Below, piece by piece: positions 6,890 through 16,367 of a DNA stretch of 26,501 nt (position 1 is its first letter; the number at the start of each line of letters is the position of its first letter). This DNA is from a virus. A model generated the notes under the pieces. That model did not search any database. It had not been told where the DNA came from and worked only from the letters and a program-made list of their open reading frames with translations. Where the stretch lies: IMG/VR virus record IMGVR_UViG_3300021425_000156, positions 1-26,501 of that record, one strand, 5' to 3'. Position numbers and translations under genes: made by a program.

Positions 6890-9800
6890 TGGCTTTTATG
6901 TTACCAGCATTCTTTAGTAAAATTGGTGCTTTCATAGTAGGCAATTGGGCTAAGATTAAAGCTGCTGCTTTTATAGCTACTTTAGCTGTAGGTGTTAAAG
7001 GTTATAGACAGGCTCAAGATATGCTTGCACAATCACAAGCTATTTTAGCTAATAAGACTGCTGCTGGTGGTAAGATTCCTGTTGTATATGGAACTCGTAG
7101 AGTTGGTGCTCAGGTTGTTTATATGGATGTCTCTAATAATGATTCAAGACATTTATTTGTAGTTTATGCTTTATCAGTTGGTGAATGTGATGAGATTCTT
7201 TATAGAACGATTGAATTGGATGGCAATCCTTTAACCGACCCTAATAGATTTAAATTTGGCTGTTATGTTGGCTCAGATAGAAATAATCAAACTGGTTACA
7301 GTAGTCACCAACCTTTAAATACAGTTTCACAAGTTGGTTCTACTATTAGTGCTGGTGCTGGTCAATTTGGTACAAATCAAAATGCAAGATATAGAATTAC
7401 TTTAAATTTACATCATGGTACTGCATCACAAACAGCAGACCCAATGCTTGTTGCATCTATGCCTAACTGGACTTCATCACATAGATTAGATGGTGTTTGT
7501 TATATAGCAGCACATTACAAATACGATAAAGAAGGTATGTTTTCAGGAATACCACAACTAACAGTACAAGTTAAAGGTAAAAGAATTTATGACCCAAGAG
7601 ACACAAATCAACAGTTTGGTACTCCAACTACTTACAAACATTCTGATAATCCAGCTTTAGTTTTTTTAGATTACATTACTAATAATGAATATGGTAAAGG
7701 TTTAACTTCATCACAAATAAATATGTCTACTTTTAGTTCTGCTGCTAATGTTTGTGATACGCAAGTTGACCAGCCTTACTTTAATGGTTCAGCACAATCA
7801 TTAACTTGGTCTGCTAATAGTGGAGATGATTTTTTTACGATTACAGGTACAGATGCTAACGAAGATTGGTGGCAAAATAAAATAGGTGAACTATTAGATT
7901 TATTTGATGCAAATGGTAATGGCGTATTAGATGAGGTAGAAATAAAAGAAATACAAAGAAGTCAATATTTTGATACAACAACAGAATATATTATTTTTAT
8001 TAATGGATATTTCAGTAGTGATTACTCATCACAAAATGGTTCTTCATTATTAAAAGTTAAAAGATTTACTACTAATGGTTATTTAGATTCAAATAGAAAT
8101 GTAATGGAAAATGCTAAAGAACTTCTTGCTAATATGAGAGGTATTTTTCTTTATATTAATGGTCAATACGAATTATCTATAGAAGATACAGGCACTTCAT
8201 CATTCAGCATTAATGATAATCATATTATTGCTGATGCTGGTATATCAGTTGATTATGGAAACAAAGATAAAAAGGCAAATAAAGTTATAGTTGAATTTTT
8301 TAATGCGAATAAAAAATATGAATTAGATACAGCTACAGTTTTACATGATGCAACTCCTGAATATTACTCAGATGACAATGATGAAATATTAGAAATTAAA
8401 GCTGAGTTTCCTTATGTAACTGATCCATATATTGCTTATAACATGGGTAAAGCAATATTAACTAGAAGTAGAAATCAAACTACTATGCAATTTTTAGGAA
8501 CTCCTGAAATGTATAAGTTAAATGTAGGAGATATAGTAGATTTAACTTATGCAGGTTTAGGGTTTTCAGGCAAAATTTGTAGAGTTGAAGCATTAGAATT
8601 ACAGTCTAATGGTTTAGTTGCTGTTAGCTTAATAGAATATTTTGATGTTTATACATGGGAAGTACCACCTCAAGAACCAGTAGAAGAGTTAGCAAATTTA
8701 CCTTCTGCTTATGCAGTAAAAGCTCCAACAGGATTATCATTTACTGATACTGATTCTAGTTCTACAGGTAGACCATTCTTATCTTGGAATGAGCCAACTG
8801 ACTTTCCTGATTATCAATATAGAGTTAATGTTGTAGATAGTTCTAGCAATCAAGTTTTAAATAGAATAGTAGATGTAGAAAATTGTGATTTAAACTTTGT
8901 ACCTACTGCTTCTAATTATGTTGCTAGTGTTAGCTCATTAAATACATTGGGATCAGAATCATCTCCAGCTACTTTAACATTTACTATTGGTGATGCTCCT
9001 ACAGGAAGTGCTGATATTAAAGATGATGCAGTTATAACAGATAAAATAATAAATGATGCTATCACTACCCCTAAAATATTAAATGATGCTGTAACTGATG
9101 CAAAAATCAATTCATTGTCTGCTAACAAGATTACAGCAGGAACTATAGACGCTAGTCAGATAACAGTTACTAATTTAGATGCAGATAATATAACTTCAGG
9201 TACTGTAGCTACTGCTAGATTAAATGTTAATGACATTATATCTACAGGTAGTATTATAGTAAGTGGTGACAATGTTTCTGATTTAACTAATAATGCAGGT
9301 TATGTAGATACAGCAGGAGCTGCATCAGCAGCACCAGTACAATCAGTTGCAGGAGCTACAGGAGCAGTATCAGCTTCTACTATTATTACTGCTGGTAATA
9401 TTGTTGTTCAAGGTGACAATATATCTACTCTAACTAATAACGAAAATTTTATAGATGGTACTCAAGTTAATTCAAATGTTACCTCTATATCAGGTGGTGC
9501 TATTACTACTGGAACTGTAGCAGCAGCAAGAATAGATGTTTCAGGAGTTATAACAGCAGGAAGTATTATTGTCACTTCAAACTTAACAGATGGTACTACA
9601 TCTATATCAGGTTCAAATATTGATACAGGAACTATTAATGCTTCAGTTGTTAATGTTACTAATATAAATGCAGACAATGTTTCTACAGGAACTCTTAACG
9701 CTAATAGAATACAAATAGATGATGTTACTATTGATACTGATGGTAGTGGTAATTTAATTATTAAATCAGGTGGAGTAGATACAACTCAGATAGCTAATAA

Positions 9801-10344
9801 CGCTATTACAAATGACAAAATTTTAGCAAATACTATTACAGCAGATAGAATTAATGTTACTGATTTAGCTTTAGATTTTACTGCTGATACAGTTACAGGA
9901 ACAGCAATTGGTGGTTTTCCAAGTAATACTATGCGACTTAAAAAAGTTGCAGACTTAGGAACAGAAGCAGGTATTTATCATATTTTTTGTAGAGTTTTTG
10001 GTGGAACTGGTCAGGTTAAAACTTTATCAGTAGTTGCAGGTGATGGTACTTATGGTACTACTGGTGAGCTTGATAGTGATTTTACTTATAGTGATGCTTT
10101 GTTTGCAACAAATTTACCAATAGCTAATACAGGTTATGCACAATTTAACTCAGGTCAATCACAAACTTGGTCAGGTGTAGATAGGTTTGATTCTACTTAT
10201 AAAATGGTGCAAAAAGATTTTATTGTTAGAAAAACAAGTTCAACAAGTAGAACATTAGCTTTATACATATTAGCTCAAGGAGATGGTGGTACTAGGTATT
10301 TATCGAATGTTCAATATGGTTTTTATAAATTCTCGGAGATTTGA
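6889..10344 (+). CDS. J-like tail-tip / host-specificity protein
   Basis: This 1151-residue protein probably forms the tail tip hub and central fibre. The N-terminus is hydrophobic, then GGKIPVVYGTRRVGAQVVY and HLFVVYALSVGECDEI identify the phage tail protein J-like family. Residues 340-351 form a full EF-hand-like loop, DANGNGVLDEVE. Around residue 580-590 is a fibronectin-like segment (FLSWNEPTDFPDYQYRV near 630-645). From about residue 700 to 1010, repeats such as ITDKIINDAITTPKILNDAV and NITSGTVATARLNV suggest a triple-stranded beta fibre. The C-terminus is a separate domain. I chose ATG 6889 (TAATG overlap with the preceding stop) over an upstream GTG at 6877. No gpK or gpI analog lies before it. 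Confidence 0.85.
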   Translation: MAFMLPAFFSKIGAFIVGNWAKIKAAAFIATLAVGVKGYRQAQDMLAQSQAILANKTAAGGKIPVVYGTRRVGAQVVYMDVSNNDSRHLFVVYALSVGECDEILYRTIELDGNPLTDPNRFKFGCYVGSDRNNQTGYSSHQPLNTVSQVGSTISAGAGQFGTNQNARYRITLNLHHGTASQTADPMLVASMPNWTSSHRLDGVCYIAAHYKYDKEGMFSGIPQLTVQVKGKRIYDPRDTNQQFGTPTTYKHSDNPALVFLDYITNNEYGKGLTSSQINMSTFSSAANVCDTQVDQPYFNGSAQSLTWSANSGDDFFTITGTDANEDWWQNKIGELLDLFDANGNGVLDEVEIKEIQRSQYFDTTTEYIIFINGYFSSDYSSQNGSSLLKVKRFTTNGYLDSNRNVMENAKELLANMRGIFLYINGQYELSIEDTGTSSFSINDNHIIADAGISVDYGNKDKKANKVIVEFFNANKKYELDTATVLHDATPEYYSDDNDEILEIKAEFPYVTDPYIAYNMGKAILTRSRNQTTMQFLGTPEMYKLNVGDIVDLTYAGLGFSGKICRVEALELQSNGLVAVSLIEYFDVYTWEVPPQEPVEELANLPSAYAVKAPTGLSFTDTDSSSTGRPFLSWNEPTDFPDYQYRVNVVDSSSNQVLNRIVDVENCDLNFVPTASNYVASVSSLNTLGSESSPATLTFTIGDAPTGSADIKDDAVITDKIINDAITTPKILNDAVTDAKINSLSANKITAGTIDASQITVTNLDADNITSGTVATARLNVNDIISTGSIIVSGDNVSDLTNNAGYVDTAGAASAAPVQSVAGATGAVSASTIITAGNIVVQGDNISTLTNNENFIDGTQVNSNVTSISGGAITTGTVAAARIDVSGVITAGSIIVTSNLTDGTTSISGSNIDTGTINASVVNVTNINADNVSTGTLNANRIQIDDVTIDTDGSGNLIIKSGGVDTTQIANNAITNDKILANTITADRINVTDLALDFTADTVTGTAIGGFPSNTMRLKKVADLGTEAGIYHIFCRVFGGTGQVKTLSVVAGDGTYGTTGELDSDFTYSDALFATNLPIANTGYAQFNSGQSQTWSGVDRFDSTYKMVQKDFIVRKTSSTSRTLALYILAQGDGGTRYLSNVQYGFYKFSEI
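7906..7941 (+). other. EF-hand-like calcium loop inside the J-like protein
   Basis: The twelve codons encode DANGNGVLDEVE, with Asp at loop positions 1 and 9, Asn at 3 and 5, Gly at 6, Leu at 8 and Glu at 12: the canonical EF-hand spacing. The flanks ELLDLF and IKEIQR fit the entering and exiting helices. Calcium binding is inference. Confidence 0.7.
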
Positions 10345-10682
10345 TGGCAACACATAATTTTAATTACACATACGAATATGTTGGTGTTAAAACAATGCCT
10401 TTAAGTGCTGATGATGAAACACAAATAGTTAAAAATATTACTGTTAGAGTTACAGCAGTTGACCAAGCTGATAGCAGTCAATCATTAACTGAAGAACAAT
10501 ATGTTTCTTTAGATGGTGTTTATTCATACAAACATGAAGGATTACCTGATACTTTTATACCAGTAGAAGATTTAACTGAAACTAAAATAATTGAATGGTT
10601 TAAATCAAAAGTACAAATTATTGATTTAGATAATTACTTTACATGGCAGATATATGGGATTGAGGAAAAAGCTAGTGAATAA
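10344..10682 (+). CDS. Small conserved tail-region protein
   Basis: This 112-residue protein starts MATHNFNYTYEYVG and contains NITVRVTAVDQADS and DTFIPVEDLTETKIIEWFKSK. Small proteins with a strand-rich first half and an 'F.P..DLT...I..W' helix occur beside fibre genes in marine phages; I remember them as a DUF family, without a known role. The ATG at 10344 overlaps the J stop (TGATG) and GGAG at 10335-10338 gives a five-base spacing, so an in-frame TTG at 10341 is not needed. It is similar in layout to the protein at 15745-16068 (same size class, Trp after a DLT-like helix start), suggesting a distant relation. It might be a fibre assembly factor; that is a guess. Confidence 0.6.
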   Translation: MATHNFNYTYEYVGVKTMPLSADDETQIVKNITVRVTAVDQADSSQSLTEEQYVSLDGVYSYKHEGLPDTFIPVEDLTETKIIEWFKSKVQIIDLDNYFTWQIYGIEEKASE

Positions 10683-10747
10683 TATTGCTAATGTAATATT
10701 TCCAAGTATGCCTGAATGATTTAAGATATATAAAATAGGATTTTATT
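10683..10747 (+). promoter_or_regulatory. AT-rich spacer before the fibre gene, weak hairpin
   Basis: An 8-bp stem with one G-T pair (AATATTGC 10681-10688 with GTAATATT 10693-10700, loop TAAT) follows the stop of the preceding gene. There is no T-tract after it. ATATATAAAA at 10726-10735 resembles a -10 region, but no convincing -35 is seen. AGGA at 10737-10740 is the likely ribosome site of the fibre gene. Confidence 0.3.
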
Positions 10748-13700
10748 ATGAGTACACACGACTATCACATCGCAAACCAGTCAGGTGCAGATTTTAGAGC
10801 AGATTTAAACAATGCTCTTTTAGCTATTGTAACTGTAAATAGCTCTGCAACTGAACCATCAACTACATTTGCCCATCAATTATGGGTAGATACAGCTAAT
10901 AGCGTATTAAAGATCAGAAACGCTGCTGATAATGCTTGGATTACTACAGGTGTTAGTATTACTGCATCAAATACATTTACAGGTGACTTAACAGGTAATG
11001 TCGTTGGTAATGTCACTGGAAACCTAGTCGGAAATGTCACTGGAGACTTAACAGGTAATGCTGATTCTGCTGATACTTTAAGTACAGCAAGAACTATATC
11101 TTTATCAGGAGATGTTGTTGGATCAGTGTCTTTTGATGGTAGTGCTAATGTTGATATAGATACAGTAGTTCAAATTAATTCTATTACTTTAGGAACTGAC
11201 ACAACTGGTGATTATGTTGAATCCATGTCAGGTGGAACTGGGGTAACAGTAACAGGTGGAACTGGTGAAGGTTCTACTCCTAGTATTGCTATAGGACAAG
11301 CTGTAGCTACAACTGATGATGTTACTTTTAATATTATTACAGCAAGTGAAGAATTCATTGGTGATTTAGAAGGTGGTATAAGATTTAATGCTAAAGCAGA
11401 TGGTGCTTTAAGCAAAGGTGATGTAGTTTATATATCAGGCGTATCAGGTGATGTACCAACAGTCGGTCAAGCTAAAGCTGATGATGCTTCTAAAATGCCT
11501 GCATTTGGATTAGCTTTATCTGATGCTAATGATAATGCTGCATTACAAGTGGTTACCTTTGGTACTATTGAAGAATTAGATACTTCAGGGGTATCAGAAG
11601 GACAAATACTTTATGTATCTACAACAGCAGGTGCTTATACAACTACAGCTCCAACAGGTGAATCTAGTCAAATACAAAACATAGGTAAAGTAATTAGAAG
11701 TCATGCAAGTGCTGGATCAATTAAAGTAGGTGGTGCTGGAAGAAGTAACGCTACTCCTAACTTAGATAATGGCAAAATATTTATAGGTAATGGTTCTAAT
11801 CAAGCAGTTACATCAACACTTGATACTTCTATAGTTGTTGAAAATACAAATCTTTACTACACAACAGCAAGATCAAATACAGATTTCGATACAAGATTAG
11901 CTACCAAAGATACAGGTGATTTAACTGAAGGTAGCAACTTATATTACACAACAGCTAGAGTTAATTCAGATTTTGATACTAGACTTGCAACTAAGTCTAC
12001 AACTGATTTAACAGAAGGCACTAATTTATATTACACATCAGCTAGATTTGATTCAGCTTTTACATCTAAAGATACAGATGATCTAAGTGAAGGATCAACT
12101 AATTTATATTACACAACTGCAAGATTTGATTCTGCATTTGGTAATAAGACAACTGCTGATTTAACAGAAAATACAAATCTTTACTATACAGATACAAGAG
12201 CTAACTCAGCTATTGATGCAAGAGTTACTAAAGCATTTGTTGATGCATTAGGAATACAAGCATCAAGCGTAGATGCTAATTCAGTTGCATTAGGAACTGA
12301 TACTACAGGTAATTATGTTGCAACTATTACAGGTACAGCTAATAAGATTTCAGTATCAGGAAGTGGTAGTGAGTCTGCTGATATAACACTATCGCTACCT
12401 GATGATGTTCAGATTGCATCTGATTTAACAGTAGCAGGTAATCTTACTGTTAATGGAACTCTTACATCTCTTGATACTACTAACCTAGATATAGAAGATA
12501 ACTTATTTCAGCTTAATGCAGGATTAACAGGTAGTCCTGTAAATGATTCAGGTATGCTTATAAACAGAGGTACTGCTGATAATGGTATCTTTATGTGGGA
12601 TGAATCTGTTGATAAATTCACACTAGGATTAACAACAGCAGATGGTAGTGCTACAGGTAACATAACTCTTAATTCACTTGGTACTTTAGTTGCTAATATT
12701 GAAGGTGATGTTACTGGTACAGTCTCTAGCTTATCTAATCACGATACTGGAGATTTAGCAGAAGGGTCAAACTTGTATTATACAGATGCAAGATCAAGAA
12801 GTGCTATATCTGCAACTGGTGATATTTCTTATAACAGTTCAACTGGTGTTATTAGTTTTACCCAAGCTACTGCTCCAGTAACAAGTGTTAATACACAAAC
12901 TGGTGCTGTTGTATTAGATACTGATGATATAGGAGAAGGATCAACTAATATTTATTTCACCAATGCAAGAGCAGATACTAGAATCAATTTACAAACAGGA
13001 GTTAATCTTGATTTAAGCTCTAAATCTACATCTGATTTATCTGAGGGGTCAAACCTTTATTATACTGATGCTAGGGCAAGAGCTTCTATAAGTGAAGATT
13101 CAACACAATTATCTTATAACTCAACAACAGGTGTTTTATCTTATACGCAAGGCGATACTGATACAGTTAGTGAAGGAACTACTAATCTTTACTATACAGA
13201 TGCAAGAGCTAATAGTGCTATTGATACTAGAGTCACAAAAACATTTGTTGATGCTTTAAATGTAGTTGCAGCTTCAGCTACAGGTAATGCAGGAACAGCA
13301 ACAGCTTTAGCAACTGCAAGAGATTTTAGTATTGCAGGAGATATAACAGCTTCAGCAGTTTCTTTTGATGGAACTGGTAATGTAGCTTTATCAGCATCTA
13401 TTGATGCAAATACAGTTGGTATTACAGAAATAAATGTTACTGATGGTACAAATGGTCAAGTTCTAACAACTGATGGTGCTGGTAATTTATCTTTTTCAAC
13501 AGTTTCAGGAACTACTATTAATAACAATGCTGATAATAGGGTTATTACAGGTAGTGGTACTGCTAATACATTAAATGGTGAAGCAGGTCTAACTTATGAT
13601 GGCTCTGACTTAAATGTAACTGGTACTATTACTTCTTCAGGAAATATTACAGGCACACTAGCTACAGCAGCTCAACCTAATATTACAAGTGTTGGTACGC

Positions 13701-15721
13701 TTACAGGTTTTACTTCAACAGGTATTGATGATAATGCAAATGCTACAGCTATAACTATTGATAGTAGTGAAATTGTTTCTATTGGACATACTTCTGCTGT
13801 AAATGATGCAAACGCACCATTACAGTTAAATGCACCTTCAGGTGGTCAGAAGTTTATGATGGTTAATGCTAATGGTAGTTATGGATTAATGCTTGGCTAT
13901 GATATGGCTAACAGTACAGCAAGAATTAGAAACATACAAAATACGCCTTTAACATTTGAAACTAACAACGCAGAAAGAATGCGTATTGATTCTTCAGGCA
14001 GGTTGCTTGTTAATCTTACTTCTAACGACAATGGTGCATTTATTCAGACTAAAGATGCTGGTTCAGGGTGTTATGGTTGGACTGAAGGAACTTCTGCTGT
14101 AGATGCTCGTATTTTTGCTAATACCAGTCAAGGTGCAGTAATTGCAACTCAGTCAGCTCACCCATTAGCACTGCAAACTAGTGGTCAGGAAAGAATGCGT
14201 ATTGATTCTTCAGGCAACGTTGGAATTAATAATACTGTCGCATCTACGATAGATGCTGTTAATACATCAGGTAACTTAGTAGTTGGTAGTGGTAGTGGTA
14301 GTGAGGGAATTTCTGTTTATAGTGGTAATACTAATTTAGGAAGTCTTTGTTTTGCAGATGGAACTTCAGGTACAAGTACATACACAGGATATATTACTTA
14401 CAACCATTCTAGCAATCACATGGAGTTTGGTACTGGTGGCGGAACAGAAAGAATGCGTATTGATTCTTCAGGCAACGTTGGAATTGGTGGAACTCCTGTA
14501 GCAGGAGCAAAGTTACAATCACAAGGAGCTTTATTTGTAAATGGAGTTATTAGTACTTCTCCTTCTTCTCCAACTTTAGCTATAGATTATGCAAGTGGTG
14601 GTGCAAGATTTATTTCTTATGACCACTCAACAAATGACCCTAGAATTTATTTTATAACCTCTAGTTCTACTAGTACTAATGAAAGAATGCGTATTGATTC
14701 TTCAGGGCGAGTTGGAATTGGAACGAATAGTCCTTCTGCACTTTTAGATGTAGCTTATGGTGATTATCAAAATTCAGGTGCTTTAAGAATTGGTGCTGAT
14801 ATTGGTACTAACACATCAAGAACAAACTCAACTAGAAAGATTGGTGCTTTAACAGTTCCTCACTATACAACAGCAGAAGATGATATAGTAGTTTTCTTAC
14901 AGGATTCTTTCGATGCTGGAACAGCAACTTTATCAATAGGTGGTGGTTCAGGCTTTTTTAATTCTCCATCACATATAAATTTCTTTACTTCAACTGATGG
15001 TACTACTAATGGTTCAGAAAGAATGCGTATTGATTCTTCAGGCAATGTTGGAATTGGAATGACTAGTCCTGGTTCAAAATTACATTTAAAAGAAGGCTCT
15101 ACAAATGGTGTAGCACAAATATCATGGGAAAATGATGCTAGACGATGGGCGATGGGTGTCCATGGTGGCTTATCGGATGGTTTAACTATATATGATGTAC
15201 AGGGTGGGGTTACTAGATTTTATATTGGCACAAACGGAAATGTTGGAATTGGAAATGATAATACCAGTCCTTCAAGCACATTAGATGTTAATGGTTCTCT
15301 ATCTAAATCATCAGGTTCATTTAAAATTGACCATCCATTAGAATCTAAAAAAGACACCCATCATTTAGTACATTCATTTGTAGAAGCACCACAAGCAGAT
15401 AATATTTATAGAGGTGTTGTAACACTTGTTGATGGAAGTGCAACTATTAATTTAGATACAGAAGCAGGTATGACTGAAGGAACTTTTGTATTACTTAATA
15501 CAAATACATCATGTTTTACTTCAAATGAATCAGACTGGGATGCTGTAAAAGGTAATGTATCAGAGAATATATTAACCATATCTTGTCAAAATACATCATC
15601 AACCGCAACTATATCATGGTTAGTAATTGGTGAAAGACATGACCAGCACATGATTGATACTGAATGGACTGATGAAAATGGTAAAGTAATAGTTGAGCCT
15701 TTAAAAGGTGAAACAGAATAA
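10748..15721 (+). CDS. Tail fibre protein, long and repetitive
   Basis: This 1657-residue protein is probably the receptor-binding side fibre. It starts MSTHDYHIANQSGADFRADLNN, a head shared by many marine phage fibres, then an 'AHQLWVDT...LKIRN' segment and glycine/asparagine repeats (GNVVGNVTGNLVGNVTGDLTGN). Residues about 365-830 hold nine NLYYT.AR repeats preceded by DL.EG. The later half holds five ERMRIDSSG..GI repeats. The last 140 residues form a non-repetitive domain with SGSFKIDHPLE, YRGVVTLVDGSATINLD and SWLVIGERHD, seen at the ends of other marine phage fibres, possibly for trimerisation. The repeats fit trimeric beta-helical rods. AGGA lies seven bases before the ATG. Confidence 0.87.
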   Translation: MSTHDYHIANQSGADFRADLNNALLAIVTVNSSATEPSTTFAHQLWVDTANSVLKIRNAADNAWITTGVSITASNTFTGDLTGNVVGNVTGNLVGNVTGDLTGNADSADTLSTARTISLSGDVVGSVSFDGSANVDIDTVVQINSITLGTDTTGDYVESMSGGTGVTVTGGTGEGSTPSIAIGQAVATTDDVTFNIITASEEFIGDLEGGIRFNAKADGALSKGDVVYISGVSGDVPTVGQAKADDASKMPAFGLALSDANDNAALQVVTFGTIEELDTSGVSEGQILYVSTTAGAYTTTAPTGESSQIQNIGKVIRSHASAGSIKVGGAGRSNATPNLDNGKIFIGNGSNQAVTSTLDTSIVVENTNLYYTTARSNTDFDTRLATKDTGDLTEGSNLYYTTARVNSDFDTRLATKSTTDLTEGTNLYYTSARFDSAFTSKDTDDLSEGSTNLYYTTARFDSAFGNKTTADLTENTNLYYTDTRANSAIDARVTKAFVDALGIQASSVDANSVALGTDTTGNYVATITGTANKISVSGSGSESADITLSLPDDVQIASDLTVAGNLTVNGTLTSLDTTNLDIEDNLFQLNAGLTGSPVNDSGMLINRGTADNGIFMWDESVDKFTLGLTTADGSATGNITLNSLGTLVANIEGDVTGTVSSLSNHDTGDLAEGSNLYYTDARSRSAISATGDISYNSSTGVISFTQATAPVTSVNTQTGAVVLDTDDIGEGSTNIYFTNARADTRINLQTGVNLDLSSKSTSDLSEGSNLYYTDARARASISEDSTQLSYNSTTGVLSYTQGDTDTVSEGTTNLYYTDARANSAIDTRVTKTFVDALNVVAASATGNAGTATALATARDFSIAGDITASAVSFDGTGNVALSASIDANTVGITEINVTDGTNGQVLTTDGAGNLSFSTVSGTTINNNADNRVITGSGTANTLNGEAGLTYDGSDLNVTGTITSSGNITGTLATAAQPNITSVGTLTGFTSTGIDDNANATAITIDSSEIVSIGHTSAVNDANAPLQLNAPSGGQKFMMVNANGSYGLMLGYDMANSTARIRNIQNTPLTFETNNAERMRIDSSGRLLVNLTSNDNGAFIQTKDAGSGCYGWTEGTSAVDARIFANTSQGAVIATQSAHPLALQTSGQERMRIDSSGNVGINNTVASTIDAVNTSGNLVVGSGSGSEGISVYSGNTNLGSLCFADGTSGTSTYTGYITYNHSSNHMEFGTGGGTERMRIDSSGNVGIGGTPVAGAKLQSQGALFVNGVISTSPSSPTLAIDYASGGARFISYDHSTNDPRIYFITSSSTSTNERMRIDSSGRVGIGTNSPSALLDVAYGDYQNSGALRIGADIGTNTSRTNSTRKIGALTVPHYTTAEDDIVVFLQDSFDAGTATLSIGGGSGFFNSPSHINFFTSTDGTTNGSERMRIDSSGNVGIGMTSPGSKLHLKEGSTNGVAQISWENDARRWAMGVHGGLSDGLTIYDVQGGVTRFYIGTNGNVGIGNDNTSPSSTLDVNGSLSKSSGSFKIDHPLESKKDTHHLVHSFVEAPQADNIYRGVVTLVDGSATINLDTEAGMTEGTFVLLNTNTSCFTSNESDWDAVKGNVSENILTISCQNTSSTATISWLVIGERHDQHMIDTEWTDENGKVIVEPLKGETE
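11848..13206 (+). repeat. Nine NLYYT.AR coding repeats in the fibre
   Basis: The motif [ST]N-L/I-Y-Y/F-T-x-[AT]-R occurs nine times, usually after D-L-x-E-G. Five copies lie at even spacing of about 25-30 codons near 11848-12200; four more lie near 12770, 12950, 13050 and 13180. Codons differ between copies, so these are older, diverged repeats. They probably correspond to turns of a trimeric fibre shaft. Confidence 0.8.
13973..15055 (+). repeat. Five near-identical ERMRIDSSG coding repeats
   Basis: Units start at 13973, 14189, 14447, 14681 and 15017. The 26 bases encoding ERMRIDSSG start identically (GAAAGAATGCGTATTGATTC...) in all five, and four copies extend to about 39 bases through GTTGGAATT. 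Spacings are 216, 258, 234 and 336 bases, all multiples of three. Conservation at synonymous positions contrasts with the NLYYT.AR repeats. Confidence 0.9.
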
Positions 15722-15744
15722 TTTAATTTAAAAGGAGAATAATT

Positions 15745-16068
15745 ATGGCAATTGGATATACTTGGGACGTTTCAACAGTTGATACTTACCCAACACTAGA
15801 TGGTAATGCAGACGTTGTTTATAACGTGCATTGGTCAGTATCTAAAGAAGATGGAGATTATTCAGCATCATCTTATGGTACACAATCATTAGATACGTCT
15901 GATTTATCTAACTTTACATCATTTGCTGATGTAACATCAGATATGGTTAAAGGCTGGGTTATTGATGCTATGGGTGAAGAAGAGGTTGCTAATTTAGAAG
16001 CAAATTTAGATTCACAAATAGAAAGTCAAAAAAATCCAACGTCAGTAACAAAAACTTTAGAATCTTAG
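15745..16068 (+). CDS. Small conserved protein after the fibre gene
   Basis: This 107-residue acidic protein begins MAIGYTWDVSTVDTYPTLDG and continues VVYNVHWSVSKEDGDY, then FTSFADVTSDMVKGWVIDAMG and an acidic helix. The 'Y.W.V..V.T.P...G..DVVYNVHW' head followed by 'F..F.D.T...V..W' is a pattern I remember from small cyanophage and marine phage proteins of unknown function. A strong ribosome site (AAAGGAG at 15730-15736) lies eight bases before the ATG. Its position next to the fibre suggests a virion-associated or fibre-assembly role, not shown by the sequence. The layout resembles the protein at 10344-10682. Confidence 0.65.
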   Translation: MAIGYTWDVSTVDTYPTLDGNADVVYNVHWSVSKEDGDYSASSYGTQSLDTSDLSNFTSFADVTSDMVKGWVIDAMGEEEVANLEANLDSQIESQKNPTSVTKTLES

Positions 16069-16106
16069 TATATAATTTAATTTTAAATAACTTATAGGAG
16101 AGTTAA

Positions 16107-16367
16107 ATGAGTAAAGAAGAAAATAAAATGGAAAATCAAGAACCAGTAATAATTACATTTAATAACGTAGAGTACAGAGCTTCTGATTTAAACGAAGAGC
16201 AGATGGCACTTGCTGCTAAATTAAATGTTGCTGGTAAAAAACTAGCTAGACTTCAAGAGCATTATGATGATTATGTGATCACTAACGAATACAAAAACTT
16301 AGTGATTGAATCATTTGATAGAGCTATTAATGCAGAAGAAGAGGTTGAGGTAGTAGAGGAAGAATAA
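16107..16367 (+). CDS. Small acidic protein, function unknown
   Basis: This 86-residue protein starts with GGAG (16098-16101) five bases upstream of the ATG; an internal ATG at 16128 (MENQEP) is less well placed. It contains ITFNNVEYRASDLNEEQMALAAKLN, then a helix KKLARLQEHYDDYVITNEYKNLVIESFD and an acidic end EEEVEVVEEE. The 'I...N..EY...DL..EQ......L......I..L' pattern occurs in small phage proteins before lysis genes (DUF6447-like, from memory). No membrane segment. The stop overlaps the next start (TAATG), tying it to the lysis cassette. Its role is unknown; an acidic chaperone or regulatory protein is possible. Confidence 0.55.
   Translation: MSKEENKMENQEPVIITFNNVEYRASDLNEEQMALAAKLNVAGKKLARLQEHYDDYVITNEYKNLVIESFDRAINAEEEVEVVEEE

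Noticed and set aside
10681-10700. Hairpin after the small tail-region protein as a terminator
   Set aside because: The stem is mainly A/T with a G-T pair and no T-tract follows.
13973-15055. Regularly recurring identical repeats that resemble a CRISPR array
   Set aside because: The repeats are in frame within one large fibre gene, their spacing is 216-336 bases, the intervening sequence codes for protein, and there are no cas genes.
16071-16076. TATAAT before the small acidic protein at 16107, possible lysis promoter
   Set aside because: No -35-like element lies at a fitting distance; in this AT-rich DNA TATAAT occurs by chance.
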